Part shown: in pieces, positions 1 through 8,456 of the stretch
How positions within the stretch are numbered: position 1 is the first letter of the stretch
Layout of the letters: each line of letters opens with the position of its first letter
Source of the DNA: Mycolicibacterium palauense
GTDB lineage: Bacteria; Actinomycetota; Actinomycetes; Mycobacteriales; Mycobacteriaceae
Assembly: GCF_002592005.1 (NCBI RefSeq)
Contig: NZ_NVQF01000050.1
Span: 1-43,249 of the forward strand
Reading direction: 5' to 3'
Length of the DNA: 43,249 bases
Position numbers and translations under genes: made by a program
The notes under the pieces: model-generated
Database searches by the model: none
The model's input: the letters and a program-made list of their open reading frames with translations, nothing else
What the model was told of the DNA's origin: nothing

Positions 1-139
1 GTCCGGGCGGTGGCTGGCCGGGCGGGGGGCCGGCCCCGGGCGCGCCGTAGGCCGGCGGGGCGTCCCAGCCGCCCTCCTCGCGGTCCTGCCCGGTCTCGGC
101 GCGCGGTTCCTCACCGGAGCGGCCGCCGGGATCAGTCAT
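1..139 (-). CDS. Pro/Gly-rich N-terminus of a membrane protein (Rv1233c-like), cut by window edge
   Basis: The minus strand carries an ATG at 139-137 followed by an open frame to the left edge that reads MTDPGGRSGEEPRAETG and then a stretch rich in Pro, Gly and Ala. Such a tail at the N-terminus is typical of small mycobacterial membrane proteins, and the neighbour on the other strand is Rv1234-like, so position and composition match Rv1233c. Only about 46 codons are visible, so no domain can be named. A TAGGTT -10 element at 151-146 ends six bases before the ATG, which is the usual layout of a leaderless mycobacterial transcript. Function unknown. Confidence 0.6.
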   Translation of the reverse strand, partial: MTDPGGRSGEEPRAETGQDREEGGWDAPPAYGAPGAGPPPGQPPPG

Positions 140-340
140 GCCCACAACCTAGCGGAGATGCAGGTCTTACGGTGGGATCGCGGCCGGTCCGCGGGGGGCG
201 TCGCCCGCCGCCCAGCCCCGCCGGAGGCCGGTCGGGCAGGCGGACGAGGGGGAGCGTTCGGGCGGGTCGCTCCGCGGCGCGCCGGGCCGTTCACCCCAGC
301 TCGCTGACAGCGGGGCGCCGAAAGAGCAGAATGACCACAC

Positions 341-862
341 ATGACCAGTCCCTTCCAACCCGGACAGTCCCCGACTCCGGGCCGAAACCCCGCAGGGCGC
401 CGCGGGCCGATCGGCCTTCCCACGCCGCCCAAGGGCTGGCCGATCGGTTCCTACCCCACCTACGCCGAGGCTCAGAAGGCCGTCGACTACCTGTCCGACC
501 AGCAGTTCCCGGTGGAACAGGTCACCATCGTCGGCGTCGACCTGATGCAGGTCGAGCGCGTCACGGGCCGGTTGACCTGGCCGAAGGTCCTCGGCGGCGG
601 TGTACTCACCGGTGCCTGGCTGGGCATCTTCATCGGCCTGGTGCTCGGGTTCTTCAGCCCCAACCCGTGGGCGTCGCTGCTGACCGGCCTGGTCGCCGGT
701 ATCTTCTTCGGGCTGATCACCTCGGCGATCCCGTACGCGATGGCACGCGGGACAAGGGATTTCAGCTCCACGATGCAGTTGGTCGCCGGGCGCTACGACG
801 TGCTGTGTGACCCGCAGAACGCCGAGAAGGCCCGCGACATGTTGGCGCGGCTGACGCTGTAG
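341..862 (+). CDS. Rv1234-like small membrane protein with YflT-type stress domain
   Basis: This is a 173-residue protein. Residues 1-35 are Pro/Gly-rich and probably disordered. Residues 36-75 (SYPTYAEAQKAVDYL...QVTIVGVDL) look like the general stress protein 17M/YflT-type fold. Two close hydrophobic segments follow at about 86-106 and 110-133, and the C-terminus is cytosolic. Size, layout and position just upstream of the trehalose importer match M. tuberculosis Rv1234. The ATG at 341 is preceded by a weak AAAGAG; another ATG at 331 is out of frame. A stress-linked membrane role is possible from the domain, but no activity is known. It is not overlapping the next gene and may have its own promoter. 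Confidence 0.75.
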   Translation: MTSPFQPGQSPTPGRNPAGRRGPIGLPTPPKGWPIGSYPTYAEAQKAVDYLSDQQFPVEQVTIVGVDLMQVERVTGRLTWPKVLGGGVLTGAWLGIFIGLVLGFFSPNPWASLLTGLVAGIFFGLITSAIPYAMARGTRDFSSTMQLVAGRYDVLCDPQNAEKARDMLARLTL

Positions 863-931
863 GCGGGGCGCCGCAGCGTTGCCGGCGCTCCGGTGGGGGT
901 GCTGACCAGCGTGTGTCGCACGGGGCCGGTG

Positions 932-961
932 TTGCGTCACACGCGCGCATGCCTTTACGGT
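932..961 (+). promoter_or_regulatory. Candidate SigA-type promoter for lpqY-sugABC
   Basis: TTGCGT (932-937) and TACGGT (956-961) are separated by 18 bases. The -10 fits TANNNT. If it is used, transcription begins near 968, which would exclude the upstream GTG and ATG codons at 913 and 949 and favour the TTG at 1012 as the lpqY start. Inference from motif only. Confidence 0.35.
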
Positions 962-1011
962 TCACGCGCGGGACAATCCCGCTCGGGAGCCGGAAGGCGG
1001 GTGGTCGGCCG

Positions 1012-2421
1012 TTGTTCGCAGCGGGGTGCGCGAGACGGTTCGGCGGGGCCGCGCTGGCGGTGCTGACCGCGGCGTCGCTGCTGTCGGGTTGCGGCGCGAA
1101 GTCCGGCGGCCTGGTCATCAGCTACTACACCCCGGCCAACGAGATGGCGACGTTCACCGCCGTGGCCCAGCGCTGCAACGAGAAACTGGGCGGCCGGTTC
1201 ACCATCCAGCAGATGAGCCTGCCCAAATCCGCCGACGACCAGCGGCTCCAGTTGGCGCGGCGGCTCACCGGCAACGACCGCACGCTGGACGTGATGGCCC
1301 TGGACGTGGTGTGGACCGCCGAGTTCGCCGAAGCCGGCTGGGCGCTGCCACTGACCGACGACCCGGCCGGGCTCGCCGTGGCCGACGCCACCGCCAACAC
1401 CCTCCCCGGCCCGCTTCAGACCGCCCGCTGGCAGGGCCGGCTGTATGCCGCGCCGATCACGACCAACACCCAGTTGCTCTGGTACCGAGCCGATCTGATG
1501 AACCGACCGCCGAGCACCTGGGACGGCATGGTGGCCGAGGCCACCCGGCTGCACGACGCGGGCGAACCCAGCTGGATCGCGGTGCAGGCCAAGCAGTACG
1601 AGGGCCTGGTCGTGTGGTTCAACACCCTGCTGGAAAGCGCCGGGGGACAGGTGCTTTCCGACGACGGTCGGCAGGTGACCCTCACCGACACCCCCGAACA
1701 CCGCGCGGCCACCGTCGAGGCGCTGTCGATCATGAAGGCCGTCGCCACCGCGCCCGGACACGACCCGTCGATCACCCAGACCGACGAGGGCACCGCGCGG
1801 CTCGCGCTCGAACAGGGCAACGCCGCGCTCGAGGTCAACTGGCCCTTCGTGCTGCCCTCCATGCTGGAGAACGCCGTCAAGGGCGGCGTGGAGTTCCTGC
1901 CGCTCGACGAGCGGCCCGACCTGCAGAGTGCGATCAATGACGTGGGCAGCTTCTCGCCGACCGACGACCAGTTCACACAGGCCTATGCCGCTAGCCGCGA
2001 GGTGTTCGGCTTCGCCCCCTATCCCGCTGTGCGCCAGGGTGAGCCGGCGCGCGTCACGCTCGGTGGACTCAACCTCGCGGTGGCGCGCACCACCCGCCAC
2101 AAGGCGGAGGCGTTCGAGGCCATCCGCTGCCTGCGCGACGTGGACAACCAGCGTTACACCTCGGTGGAGGGCGGGCTGCCGGCGGTGCGGACCTCGCTGT
2201 ATTCGGATCCGGCGTTCCAGGCGAAGTACCCGCAGTACGCGATCATCCGTGACCAGCTCACCAACGCCGCGGTGCGCCCGGCCACCCCGCTCTACCAGGC
2301 CGTGTCGACGATGATGTCGGCGACGCTGGCCCCGATCAGCGCGATCGACCCCGAACGCACCGCCGACCGGCTCACCGAACAGGTGCAGAAGGCCATCGAC
2401 GGCAGGGGACTCATCCCGTGA
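1012..2421 (+). CDS. lpqY: LpqY, trehalose-binding lipoprotein of the LpqY-SugABC importer
   Basis: This is the extracytoplasmic solute-binding lipoprotein that captures trehalose released by mycolyltransferases and passes it to SugABC. The mature part is very close to M. tuberculosis LpqY as I remember it (for example RRLTGNDRTLDVMALDVVW and FEVNWPF-like segments). With the TTG start at 1012 the lipobox LLSGC puts the acylated Cys at residue 27, close to the family length (about 468 residues); in-frame GTG 913 and ATG 949 would give an over-long signal peptide. The start is therefore uncertain while the body is not. Its stop overlaps the sugA start (GTGA at 2418-2421), so the four importer genes are translationally coupled. 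Confidence 0.93.
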   Translation: MFAAGCARRFGGAALAVLTAASLLSGCGAKSGGLVISYYTPANEMATFTAVAQRCNEKLGGRFTIQQMSLPKSADDQRLQLARRLTGNDRTLDVMALDVVWTAEFAEAGWALPLTDDPAGLAVADATANTLPGPLQTARWQGRLYAAPITTNTQLLWYRADLMNRPPSTWDGMVAEATRLHDAGEPSWIAVQAKQYEGLVVWFNTLLESAGGQVLSDDGRQVTLTDTPEHRAATVEALSIMKAVATAPGHDPSITQTDEGTARLALEQGNAALEVNWPFVLPSMLENAVKGGVEFLPLDERPDLQSAINDVGSFSPTDDQFTQAYAASREVFGFAPYPAVRQGEPARVTLGGLNLAVARTTRHKAEAFEAIRCLRDVDNQRYTSVEGGLPAVRTSLYSDPAFQAKYPQYAIIRDQLTNAAVRPATPLYQAVSTMMSATLAPISAIDPERTADRLTEQVQKAIDGRGLIP

Positions 2422-3347
2422 CCACCCCCGCGACCACTCCGATGGCCGATCCCACCCGCGCGCCGCGTTCCGACGATGTCAGATCCGAACGGCGCCTGGC
2501 CTATCTGCTGATCGCGCCGGCGGTCGTCCTGATGCTCGCGGTGACCGCCTATCCGATCGGCTACGCGGTGTGGCTCAGTCTGCAGCGCTACAACCTCGCC
2601 CAGCCGAACGACACCGCGTTCGTCGGCCTGAGCAACTACGTCACCGTGCTCACCGACGGCTACTGGTGGTCGGCGCTGGCGGTGACCTCGGCCATCACGG
2701 TGGTCTCGGTGGCCATCGAGTTCGCGCTCGGGCTGGCCCTGGCCCTGGTGATGCACCGCACCCTCTTCGGCAAGGGCGTGGTGCGCACCGCGATCCTCAT
2801 CCCGTACGGAATCGTCACGGTCGCGGCCTCCTACAGCTGGTACTACGCGTGGACCCCGGGCACCGGATACCTGGCCAATCTACTGCCCGACGGCAGCGCC
2901 CCACTGACCCAACAGATCCCGTCGCTGGGCGTGATCGTGCTCGCCGAGGTGTGGAAGACCACACCGTTCATGGCCCTGCTGCTGCTGGCCGGCCTGGCGT
3001 TGGTGCCCGACGATCTGCTCAGGGCCGCGCAGGTCGACGGGGCCGGACCGTGGCGGCGCCTGACCCGGGTGATCCTGCCGATGATGAAGCCGGCGATCCT
3101 GGTCGCGCTGCTGTTCCGCACACTGGACGCGTTCCGGATCTTCGACAACATCTACATCCTGACCGGCGGCTCCAACGGCACCGCGTCGGTGTCGATCCTG
3201 GGCTACGACAACCTGTTCAAGGGGTTCAGTCTGGGACTCGGCTCGGCGATCAGCGTCCTGGTCTTCTGTTGCGTGGCGCTCATCGCGTTCGTCTTCATCA
3301 AGCTGTTCGGTGCCGCGGCGCCGGGAGCGGAGGCCGAGCGTGGGTAG
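2418..3347 (+). CDS. sugA: SugA, trehalose ABC transporter permease
   Basis: This 309-residue integral membrane permease has six predicted TM segments after an N-terminal cytosolic stretch of about 30 residues. The EAA coupling loop that docks on SugC is seen as RAAQVDGAGPWRRLTRVILP, followed by the last membrane segments. It is a MalF-type subunit and pairs with SugB to form the trehalose channel. The GTG start overlaps the lpqY stop by four bases, and its own 3' end overlaps the sugB start by eight bases. Length matches M. tuberculosis SugA (307). Confidence 0.93.
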   Translation: MTTPATTPMADPTRAPRSDDVRSERRLAYLLIAPAVVLMLAVTAYPIGYAVWLSLQRYNLAQPNDTAFVGLSNYVTVLTDGYWWSALAVTSAITVVSVAIEFALGLALALVMHRTLFGKGVVRTAILIPYGIVTVAASYSWYYAWTPGTGYLANLLPDGSAPLTQQIPSLGVIVLAEVWKTTPFMALLLLAGLALVPDDLLRAAQVDGAGPWRRLTRVILPMMKPAILVALLFRTLDAFRIFDNIYILTGGSNGTASVSILGYDNLFKGFSLGLGSAISVLVFCCVALIAFVFIKLFGAAAPGAEAERG

Positions 3348-4185
3348 GCCGACCGAGCGGATCGGGGCGCGCCGCGCCGCCTTCTGGAGCGTGATCGACG
3401 TCCTGGTGGTCGCCTACGCGCTGCTGCCCGTGCTGTGGATCCTGTCGCTGTCGCTCAAGCCGACCTCGACGGTCAAGGACGGCAGGCTGATTCCGTCGTC
3501 GATCACGTTCGACAACTACAAGGCGATCTTCTCCGGGGATGCGTTCAACTACGCGCTGTTCAACTCGATCGGGATCGGCCTGATCACCACGGTGATCGCC
3601 GTCGTGGTCGGTGGGATGGCGGCCTACGCGGTGGCGCGGCTGAGCTTCGCCGGCAAGAAGGTCCTCGTCGGTGCCGCACTGCTGATCGCGATGTTTCCCC
3701 AGATCTCCCTGGTGACACCGCTGTTCAACATCGAACGCCGGATCGGGCTGTTCGACACCTGGCCGGGCCTGATCATCCCCTACATCACGTTCGCGCTGCC
3801 ACTGGCGATCTACACGCTTTCGGCGTTCTTCCGTGAGATCCCCTGGGACCTGGAGAAGGCGGCCAAGATGGACGGTGCCACACCCGGGCAGGCCTTCCGG
3901 AAGGTGATCGCGCCGCTGGCGGCCCCCGGAATCGTCACCGCGGCCATCCTGGTCTTCATCTTCGCCTGGAACGATCTGCTGCTGGCGCTGTCGCTGACGG
4001 CGACCAAGGCCGCCATCACGGCTCCCGTCGCGATCGCCAATTTCACCGGCAGTTCGCAATTCGAGGAGCCCACCGGTTCGATCGCCGCGGGCGCGATGGT
4101 CATCACCGTTCCGATCATCGTCTTCGTACTCGTGTTCCAGCGGCGGATAGTCGCCGGACTGACCTCCGGCGCGGTGAAGGGATAG
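3340..4185 (+). CDS. sugB: SugB, trehalose ABC transporter permease
   Basis: This is the MalG-type second permease, 281 residues. The EAA loop reads EKAAKMDGATPGQAFRKVIA, and the sequence downstream is nearly identical to M. tuberculosis SugB. I chose GTG 3340 because it gives MGRPTERIGARRA, close to the M. tuberculosis N-terminus (MGARRA), and because it overlaps the sugA stop by eight bases, in keeping with coupling along the operon; an earlier in-frame start at 3310 would lie deep inside sugA. The stop lies 12 bases before sugC. Confidence 0.93.
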   Translation: MGRPTERIGARRAAFWSVIDVLVVAYALLPVLWILSLSLKPTSTVKDGRLIPSSITFDNYKAIFSGDAFNYALFNSIGIGLITTVIAVVVGGMAAYAVARLSFAGKKVLVGAALLIAMFPQISLVTPLFNIERRIGLFDTWPGLIIPYITFALPLAIYTLSAFFREIPWDLEKAAKMDGATPGQAFRKVIAPLAAPGIVTAAILVFIFAWNDLLLALSLTATKAAITAPVAIANFTGSSQFEEPTGSIAAGAMVITVPIIVFVLVFQRRIVAGLTSGAVKG

Positions 4186-4197
4186 CGGGGTTCGTTT

Positions 4198-5388
4198 ATG
4201 GCCGAGATCGTGCTGGATCACGTGACCAAGAGTTACCCCGACGGGGTGACCGCCGTGGCCGACCTGTCGCTGAGGATCGCCGACGGCGAGTTCATCATCC
4301 TGGTCGGCCCGTCGGGGTGCGGAAAGTCCACCACGCTGAACATGATCGCCGGGCTGGAGCAGATCTCCGCGGGGGAACTGCGGATCGACGGTGAGCGGGT
4401 CAACGAGAAGTCCGCCAAGGACCGCGACATCGCCATGGTGTTCCAGTCCTACGCGCTGTACCCGCACATGACGGTGCGCCAGAACATCGCCTTCCCGCTG
4501 ACCCTGACCAGGTCCAGGATGAGCAGGGACCAGATCGCCCGGAAGGTCGAGGAGACCGCGAAGATTCTCGATCTGACCGAACTGCTGGACCGCAAGCCCG
4601 CGCAGCTGTCCGGCGGCCAGCGGCAGCGGGTGGCCATGGGCCGCGCGATCGTCCGCAACCCCAAGGCCTTCCTGATGGACGAGCCGCTGTCGAACCTGGA
4701 CGCCAAGCTGCGGGTCCAGATGCGCGGTGAGATCGCCCGCCTGCAGAGGCGGCTGGGCACCACCACGATCTACGTCACCCACGACCAGACCGAGGCGATG
4801 ACCCTCGGCGACCGGGTGGTCGTGATGCGTGGTGGGGTGGCCCAGCAGATCGACACCCCCGACGAGCTCTACGCGCGGCCCGCCAACCTGTTCGTCGCCG
4901 GTTTCATCGGATCACCGGCGATGAACTTCTTCCCGGCCACCCTGACCGACGTCGGGGTGCTGCTGCCCTTCGGCGAGGTCACGCTCACGCAGGAAGCCCT
5001 CGACGCGGTGCACCGCCACCGCCGGCCCCGCAACGTCATCGCCGGGCTGCGCCCCGAGCACCTCGAAGACGCGGCCCTGCTCGACGGCTACGCCCGGATC
5101 CGTGCGCTGACCTTCCCGGTGACCGTCGACCTCAGCGAATCACTGGGCTCGGAGCGCTACGTCTACTTCACCACCGCGGGCGAGGGCGTGCGCTCCGACC
5201 AGCTCGCCGAGCTGACCCAGGGGGCCGGCGGATCCGGTGGCGGCGCCGAATACGTGGCCCGGGTCTCCGCCGACTCGCGCGCGGCCGCCGGTCGCGACCT
5301 CGAGCTGGCCTTCGACACGGCCAAACTGGTGCTCTTCGACGCGGACACGGGTGTGAACCTGATGATTCCGCCGCCCGGTGCACCGTGA
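4198..5388 (+). CDS. sugC: SugC, trehalose ABC transporter ATPase
   Basis: This 396-residue ATPase energises trehalose import. The visible motifs are Walker A GPSGCGKST (about 39-47), Q-loop VFQSYALYPHM, ABC signature LSGGQRQRVAMGRA, Walker B AFLMDEPLSNLD and switch His in YVTHDQTEAM. The C-terminal third (about 240-390) is the MalK-type OB-fold regulatory domain, with GFIGSPAMNF at its start. It follows sugB by 12 bases. Its stop overlaps the start of the next gene (GTGA), so that gene is expected on the same mRNA. Confidence 0.94.
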   Translation: MAEIVLDHVTKSYPDGVTAVADLSLRIADGEFIILVGPSGCGKSTTLNMIAGLEQISAGELRIDGERVNEKSAKDRDIAMVFQSYALYPHMTVRQNIAFPLTLTRSRMSRDQIARKVEETAKILDLTELLDRKPAQLSGGQRQRVAMGRAIVRNPKAFLMDEPLSNLDAKLRVQMRGEIARLQRRLGTTTIYVTHDQTEAMTLGDRVVVMRGGVAQQIDTPDELYARPANLFVAGFIGSPAMNFFPATLTDVGVLLPFGEVTLTQEALDAVHRHRRPRNVIAGLRPEHLEDAALLDGYARIRALTFPVTVDLSESLGSERYVYFTTAGEGVRSDQLAELTQGAGGSGGGAEYVARVSADSRAAAGRDLELAFDTAKLVLFDADTGVNLMIPPPGAP

Positions 5389-5978
5389 CACCCGTTCTCA
5401 CCCAGGTGCGTGAGCATCTGCGCCGGCACTTCGCCGCCACGGGCGGCGCGGCCGAACCCGATTCGGCCAGCGTGACCTTCCTGGGGGTGGAGCGCATCGA
5501 GGTACTGCGCTTCGGCCCCGACCCCGAGAGCCTGTATCACTATGTGTCGCTGGGTTGTTCGCGCCACCCGATGGGAGATCCGTCGGCCGTCGCCGCCGAC
5601 CCGGTGCACGGACCGCGCGCCGAGGTGGTGGTGACCCTGCGGGCGGGTGTGGAGACGCCGGGGCTGGCCCGCACCGTGGCGGTGCTCGCGGCCACACCCG
5701 CGGTGGACGGCGTGGTGCTGGTGGCCGATGCGCTGATCGACCTCGGCTCCGCGTTGTGGGCGCCCCAGCCCGGACGCGCCCCGTTCAGCGCGGTGGTGCT
5801 GGAGCCCTCCGGGATTCCCGAGCTGGCGCTGGACCCGCCGCACGACCCCGTGGTGTTCCTGCGCGCGGTGCCGGTGTCGGCTAACGAGGCGGCCTGGATG
5901 CGCATCAAGGGTGTCGAGGAACTGCGGAACACCTGGGCCCGGGACGGGGTCGACCTCACCGATCCGGGCCGGCTGTAG
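5385..5978 (+). CDS. SUFU (suppressor of fused)-domain protein coupled to sugC
   Basis: This is a 197-residue soluble protein without signal peptide or TM segment. The stretch HYVSLGCSRHPMGDP, then the RAEVVVTLRAG strand and the C-terminal VVFLRAVPVSANEAAWMRIKG are the marks of the bacterial SUFU-domain family; the molecular role of bacterial members is not established. GTG 5385 overlaps the sugC stop by four bases, so it is almost surely co-translated with the trehalose importer. I do not recall an equivalent gene between sugC and corA in M. tuberculosis. It converges on corA with a 43-base gap (5979-6021), which holds a short CCCCG/CGGGG hairpin. Confidence 0.7.
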   Translation: MTPVLTQVREHLRRHFAATGGAAEPDSASVTFLGVERIEVLRFGPDPESLYHYVSLGCSRHPMGDPSAVAADPVHGPRAEVVVTLRAGVETPGLARTVAVLAATPAVDGVVLVADALIDLGSALWAPQPGRAPFSAVVLEPSGIPELALDPPHDPVVFLRAVPVSANEAAWMRIKGVEELRNTWARDGVDLTDPGRL

Positions 5979-6021
5979 CCGGCGGGACTGCAACTCCGGA
6001 CGCGACCCCGGGACGGGGGTG

Positions 6022-7128
6022 TCAGAGCCAGCCGTTCCTGCGGAAGGTCCGGTAGAGGAAGTAGCAGACGATCGCGATGCCGGCCAGCACCGAGGGATAT
6101 CCCCACTTCTCGTCCAGCTCCGGCATGTATTCGAAGTTCATCCCGTAGATGCCGGCGACCATCGTGGGCACGGCGGCGATCGCCACCCACGCTGAGATCT
6201 TGCGCATGTCGGTGTTCTGCTGCATCGCCACCTTGGCCAGTGCGGCCTGCACCAGGGAGCTGAGCATCTCGTCGTAGGAGGCGATGCGGTCGGCGGCCTG
6301 GGTCTGATGATCGACGACGTCGCGCAGATACCGCAGCACCTCCTTGGACAGCAGGTCCTTGTGATCGGAGTGCAGCCGTCCCAGTGCCTCGGTCAGCGGG
6401 GCCACCGCGCGGCGCAGGTCGACCACCTCCCGCTTGAGCATGTAGATCTGGCCGACCTCGGTCTGCTTGCTGGGGGAGAAGGTGTCCTCCTCCATGGCGT
6501 CGATATCGCACTCCATCAGGGATGTGACCGCCAGATAACTGTCGACGACGTGGTCGGCGATCGCGTGCAGGACCCCGTAGGGGCCCAGCGCCAGTTGGGT
6601 CTGCTGATCCTCCATGGCCCTGCGCACCCCGGCCAGCCCGGTGTGCTCGCCATGGCGCACGGTGACCACGAAATCGGGGCCGGTGAACACCATGATCTCG
6701 CCGGTCTCGACGATCTCGCGGGCCAGCGCGACCGACTCGTGGGGCACGTAGTTGACGGTCTTGAACACCAGGAACAGGGTGTTGTCGTAGCGCTCCAGCT
6801 TGGGGCGCTGATGGGCGAGCACCGCATCCTCGACGGCCAGCCGATGCAGATCGAACACCTCGGCGACCGAGTGCATCTGATGCTCGTCGGGCTCGTGCAG
6901 TCCCACCCAGACGAACGCCTGCTGCCCGGACTCCTCGAGCTCCCGGACCTTGGTCATCGCCCCGGAGTGGGTGTACTTGCCCGGCAGCCGGGCGCCGTCG
7001 ACGTAGATGGCGCAGTCGACCATCGCCCGGGCCACCGGCACGTGGATCCGCTTGGCGTCGACGTCCGGAGAGGGCCGCGCGCCGCGGGTCCCGAGCAGCG
7101 ACGGCGGCAGTGCGCGAAACGTCGGCAT
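6022..7128 (-). CDS. corA: CorA-family Mg2+/Co2+ channel
   Basis: This 368-residue protein is a homopentameric divalent-cation channel of the inner membrane. It has the large N-terminal cytosolic domain and ends with two TM helices; the ion-filter motif appears as IYGMNFEYMPELDEKWGYP, with the short charged C-terminus FRRNGWL. The frame is open to 7218, but ATG 7128 (MPTFRALPP) has a GGGAGG ribosome site about eight bases upstream and gives a length near M. tuberculosis CorA (366). It is transcribed divergently from malic enzyme; the 140-base region between them must hold both promoters. Confidence 0.92.
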   Translation of the reverse strand: MPTFRALPPSLLGTRGARPSPDVDAKRIHVPVARAMVDCAIYVDGARLPGKYTHSGAMTKVRELEESGQQAFVWVGLHEPDEHQMHSVAEVFDLHRLAVEDAVLAHQRPKLERYDNTLFLVFKTVNYVPHESVALAREIVETGEIMVFTGPDFVVTVRHGEHTGLAGVRRAMEDQQTQLALGPYGVLHAIADHVVDSYLAVTSLMECDIDAMEEDTFSPSKQTEVGQIYMLKREVVDLRRAVAPLTEALGRLHSDHKDLLSKEVLRYLRDVVDHQTQAADRIASYDEMLSSLVQAALAKVAMQQNTDMRKISAWVAIAAVPTMVAGIYGMNFEYMPELDEKWGYPSVLAGIAIVCYFLYRTFRRNGWL

Positions 7129-7233
7129 CCCCACGCCTCCCTGGTAAGCGTCCCCGGTGAGTGCAGCCCGGCGGGCTGCGCAGAATGCTACGCGCGGCAC
7201 GGGACAACGGCTGCTCACCGCCCGGGAACCCCC

Positions 7234-7262
7234 TTCGGTGAGGTCGGCCGGTGAAGTACCCT
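7234..7262 (+). promoter_or_regulatory. Promoter giving a leaderless malic-enzyme transcript
   Basis: TTCGGT (7234-7239), 17-base spacer, TACCCT (7257-7262). The GTG at 7269 follows the -10 by six bases, the typical geometry of mycobacterial leaderless mRNAs whose first base is the start codon. This decides between the two in-frame GTG codons at 7251 and 7269. Confidence 0.5.
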
Positions 7263-7268
7263 GACGCC

Positions 7269-8456
7269 GTGGCCGAAACGGTGAGCACCTCCCATCTCGT
7301 CATCGGTGACGAGGAAATCTTCGACGCGCACGTCGGCGGGAAACTGTCGGTCGAGCTCAAGGCCCCACTGGACACCCAGCGGGCGCTGTCCATCGCCTAC
7401 ACCCCCGGGGTGGCCCAGGTCAGCCGGGCCATCGCCGGCGATGTCACCCTGGCCAAGCGGTACACGTGGGCCAACCGGCTGGTCGCCGTGGTCAGCGACG
7501 GCAGCGCGGTGCTGGGCCTCGGCGACATCGGCGCGGCGGCCTCCCTTCCGGTGATGGAGGGCAAGTGCGCCCTGTTCAAGGCGTTCGGCGGGCTGGATTC
7601 CATCCCGATCGTGCTGGACACCAAGGATCCCGATGAGATCGTCGAGACCCTGATCCGGCTGCGGCCCACCTTCGGCGCGGTCAACCTCGAGGACATCTCG
7701 GCGCCGCGCTGTTTCGAGATCGAGCGCCGGGTGATCGAGGCGCTGGACTGCCCGGTCATGCACGACGACCAGCACGGCACCGCCATCGTCGTGCTCGCGG
7801 CGCTGATGGGTGCCGCCAAGGCGCTCGACCGGGAGATGGGCTCGCTGCGCCTGGTGATCTCCGGGGCCGGCGCGGCCGGGGTGGCGTGCGCGAACATTCT
7901 GCTGGCCGCCGGCATCTCCGACGTCACGGTGCTGGACTCCAAGGGCATCGTGCACACGGGGCGAAGCGACCTGAACCCGTTCAAGGCCGAACTGGCCGGG
8001 CGCACCAACCCGGCTGGACGCACCGGCGGTCTGGCCGAGGCGCTCGACGGTGCCGATGTGTTCATCGGGCTGTCGGCGGGCGTGGTGCCCGAGGAGTTGA
8101 TCGCCTCGATGGCCGCCGGGGCGATCGTGTTCGCGATGTCGAACCCCGATCCCGAGATCCACCCCGACATCGCGCACCGCTACGCGTCCGTGGTGGCCAC
8201 CGGCCGCAGCGACTTCCCGAACCAGATCAACAACGTGCTGGCGTTCCCGGGTGTGTTCCGCGGCGCCCTGGACGCCGGCGCGCGCCGCATCACCGAGCGG
8301 ATGAAGGTGGCCGCGGCCGAGGCCATCTTCTCGGTCGTGGGCGACGATCTGGCCCGCGACTACATCGTGCCCAGCCCGCTGGACCCGCGGGTGGGCCCGG
8401 CGGTGGCGGCGGCGGTCGCCTCGACGGCGGCGGCCTCGCAGGGCGACGGGGCCTGA
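7269..8456 (+). CDS. NAD(P)-dependent malic enzyme (oxaloacetate-decarboxylating)
   Basis: It converts malate to pyruvate and CO2 with reduction of NAD(P)+. The 395-residue size and order are those of the short bacterial malic enzymes: N-terminal malic domain with SIAYTPGVAQVSRAI and VSDGSAVLGLGDIG, metal/substrate motifs NLEDISAPRCFEIE and MHDDQHGTA, then the Rossmann motif ISGAGAAGVA and the C-terminal AMSNPDPEI and QINNVLAFPG. Cofactor choice cannot be read safely. M. tuberculosis has an LDH-type malate dehydrogenase (mdh) near this place, so this is a related but non-homologous malate-oxidising enzyme in the syntenic slot. The following lipoprotein gene overlaps its stop codon. Confidence 0.9.
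   Translation: MAETVSTSHLVIGDEEIFDAHVGGKLSVELKAPLDTQRALSIAYTPGVAQVSRAIAGDVTLAKRYTWANRLVAVVSDGSAVLGLGDIGAAASLPVMEGKCALFKAFGGLDSIPIVLDTKDPDEIVETLIRLRPTFGAVNLEDISAPRCFEIERRVIEALDCPVMHDDQHGTAIVVLAALMGAAKALDREMGSLRLVISGAGAAGVACANILLAAGISDVTVLDSKGIVHTGRSDLNPFKAELAGRTNPAGRTGGLAEALDGADVFIGLSAGVVPEELIASMAAGAIVFAMSNPDPEIHPDIAHRYASVVATGRSDFPNQINNVLAFPGVFRGALDAGARRITERMKVAAAEAIFSVVGDDLARDYIVPSPLDPRVGPAVAAAVASTAAASQGDGA

Noticed and set aside
3298..4782. 494-codon minus-strand frame across sugB and sugC
   Set aside because: Antisense shadow of well-identified transporter genes; composition is GDRQH-rich and no start signal is present.
6006..6019. CCCCG-GGA-CGGGG hairpin as terminator between the SUFU gene and corA
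   Set aside because: Only a five-base stem without T-run; too weak to list as a terminator, though noted under the SUFU gene.
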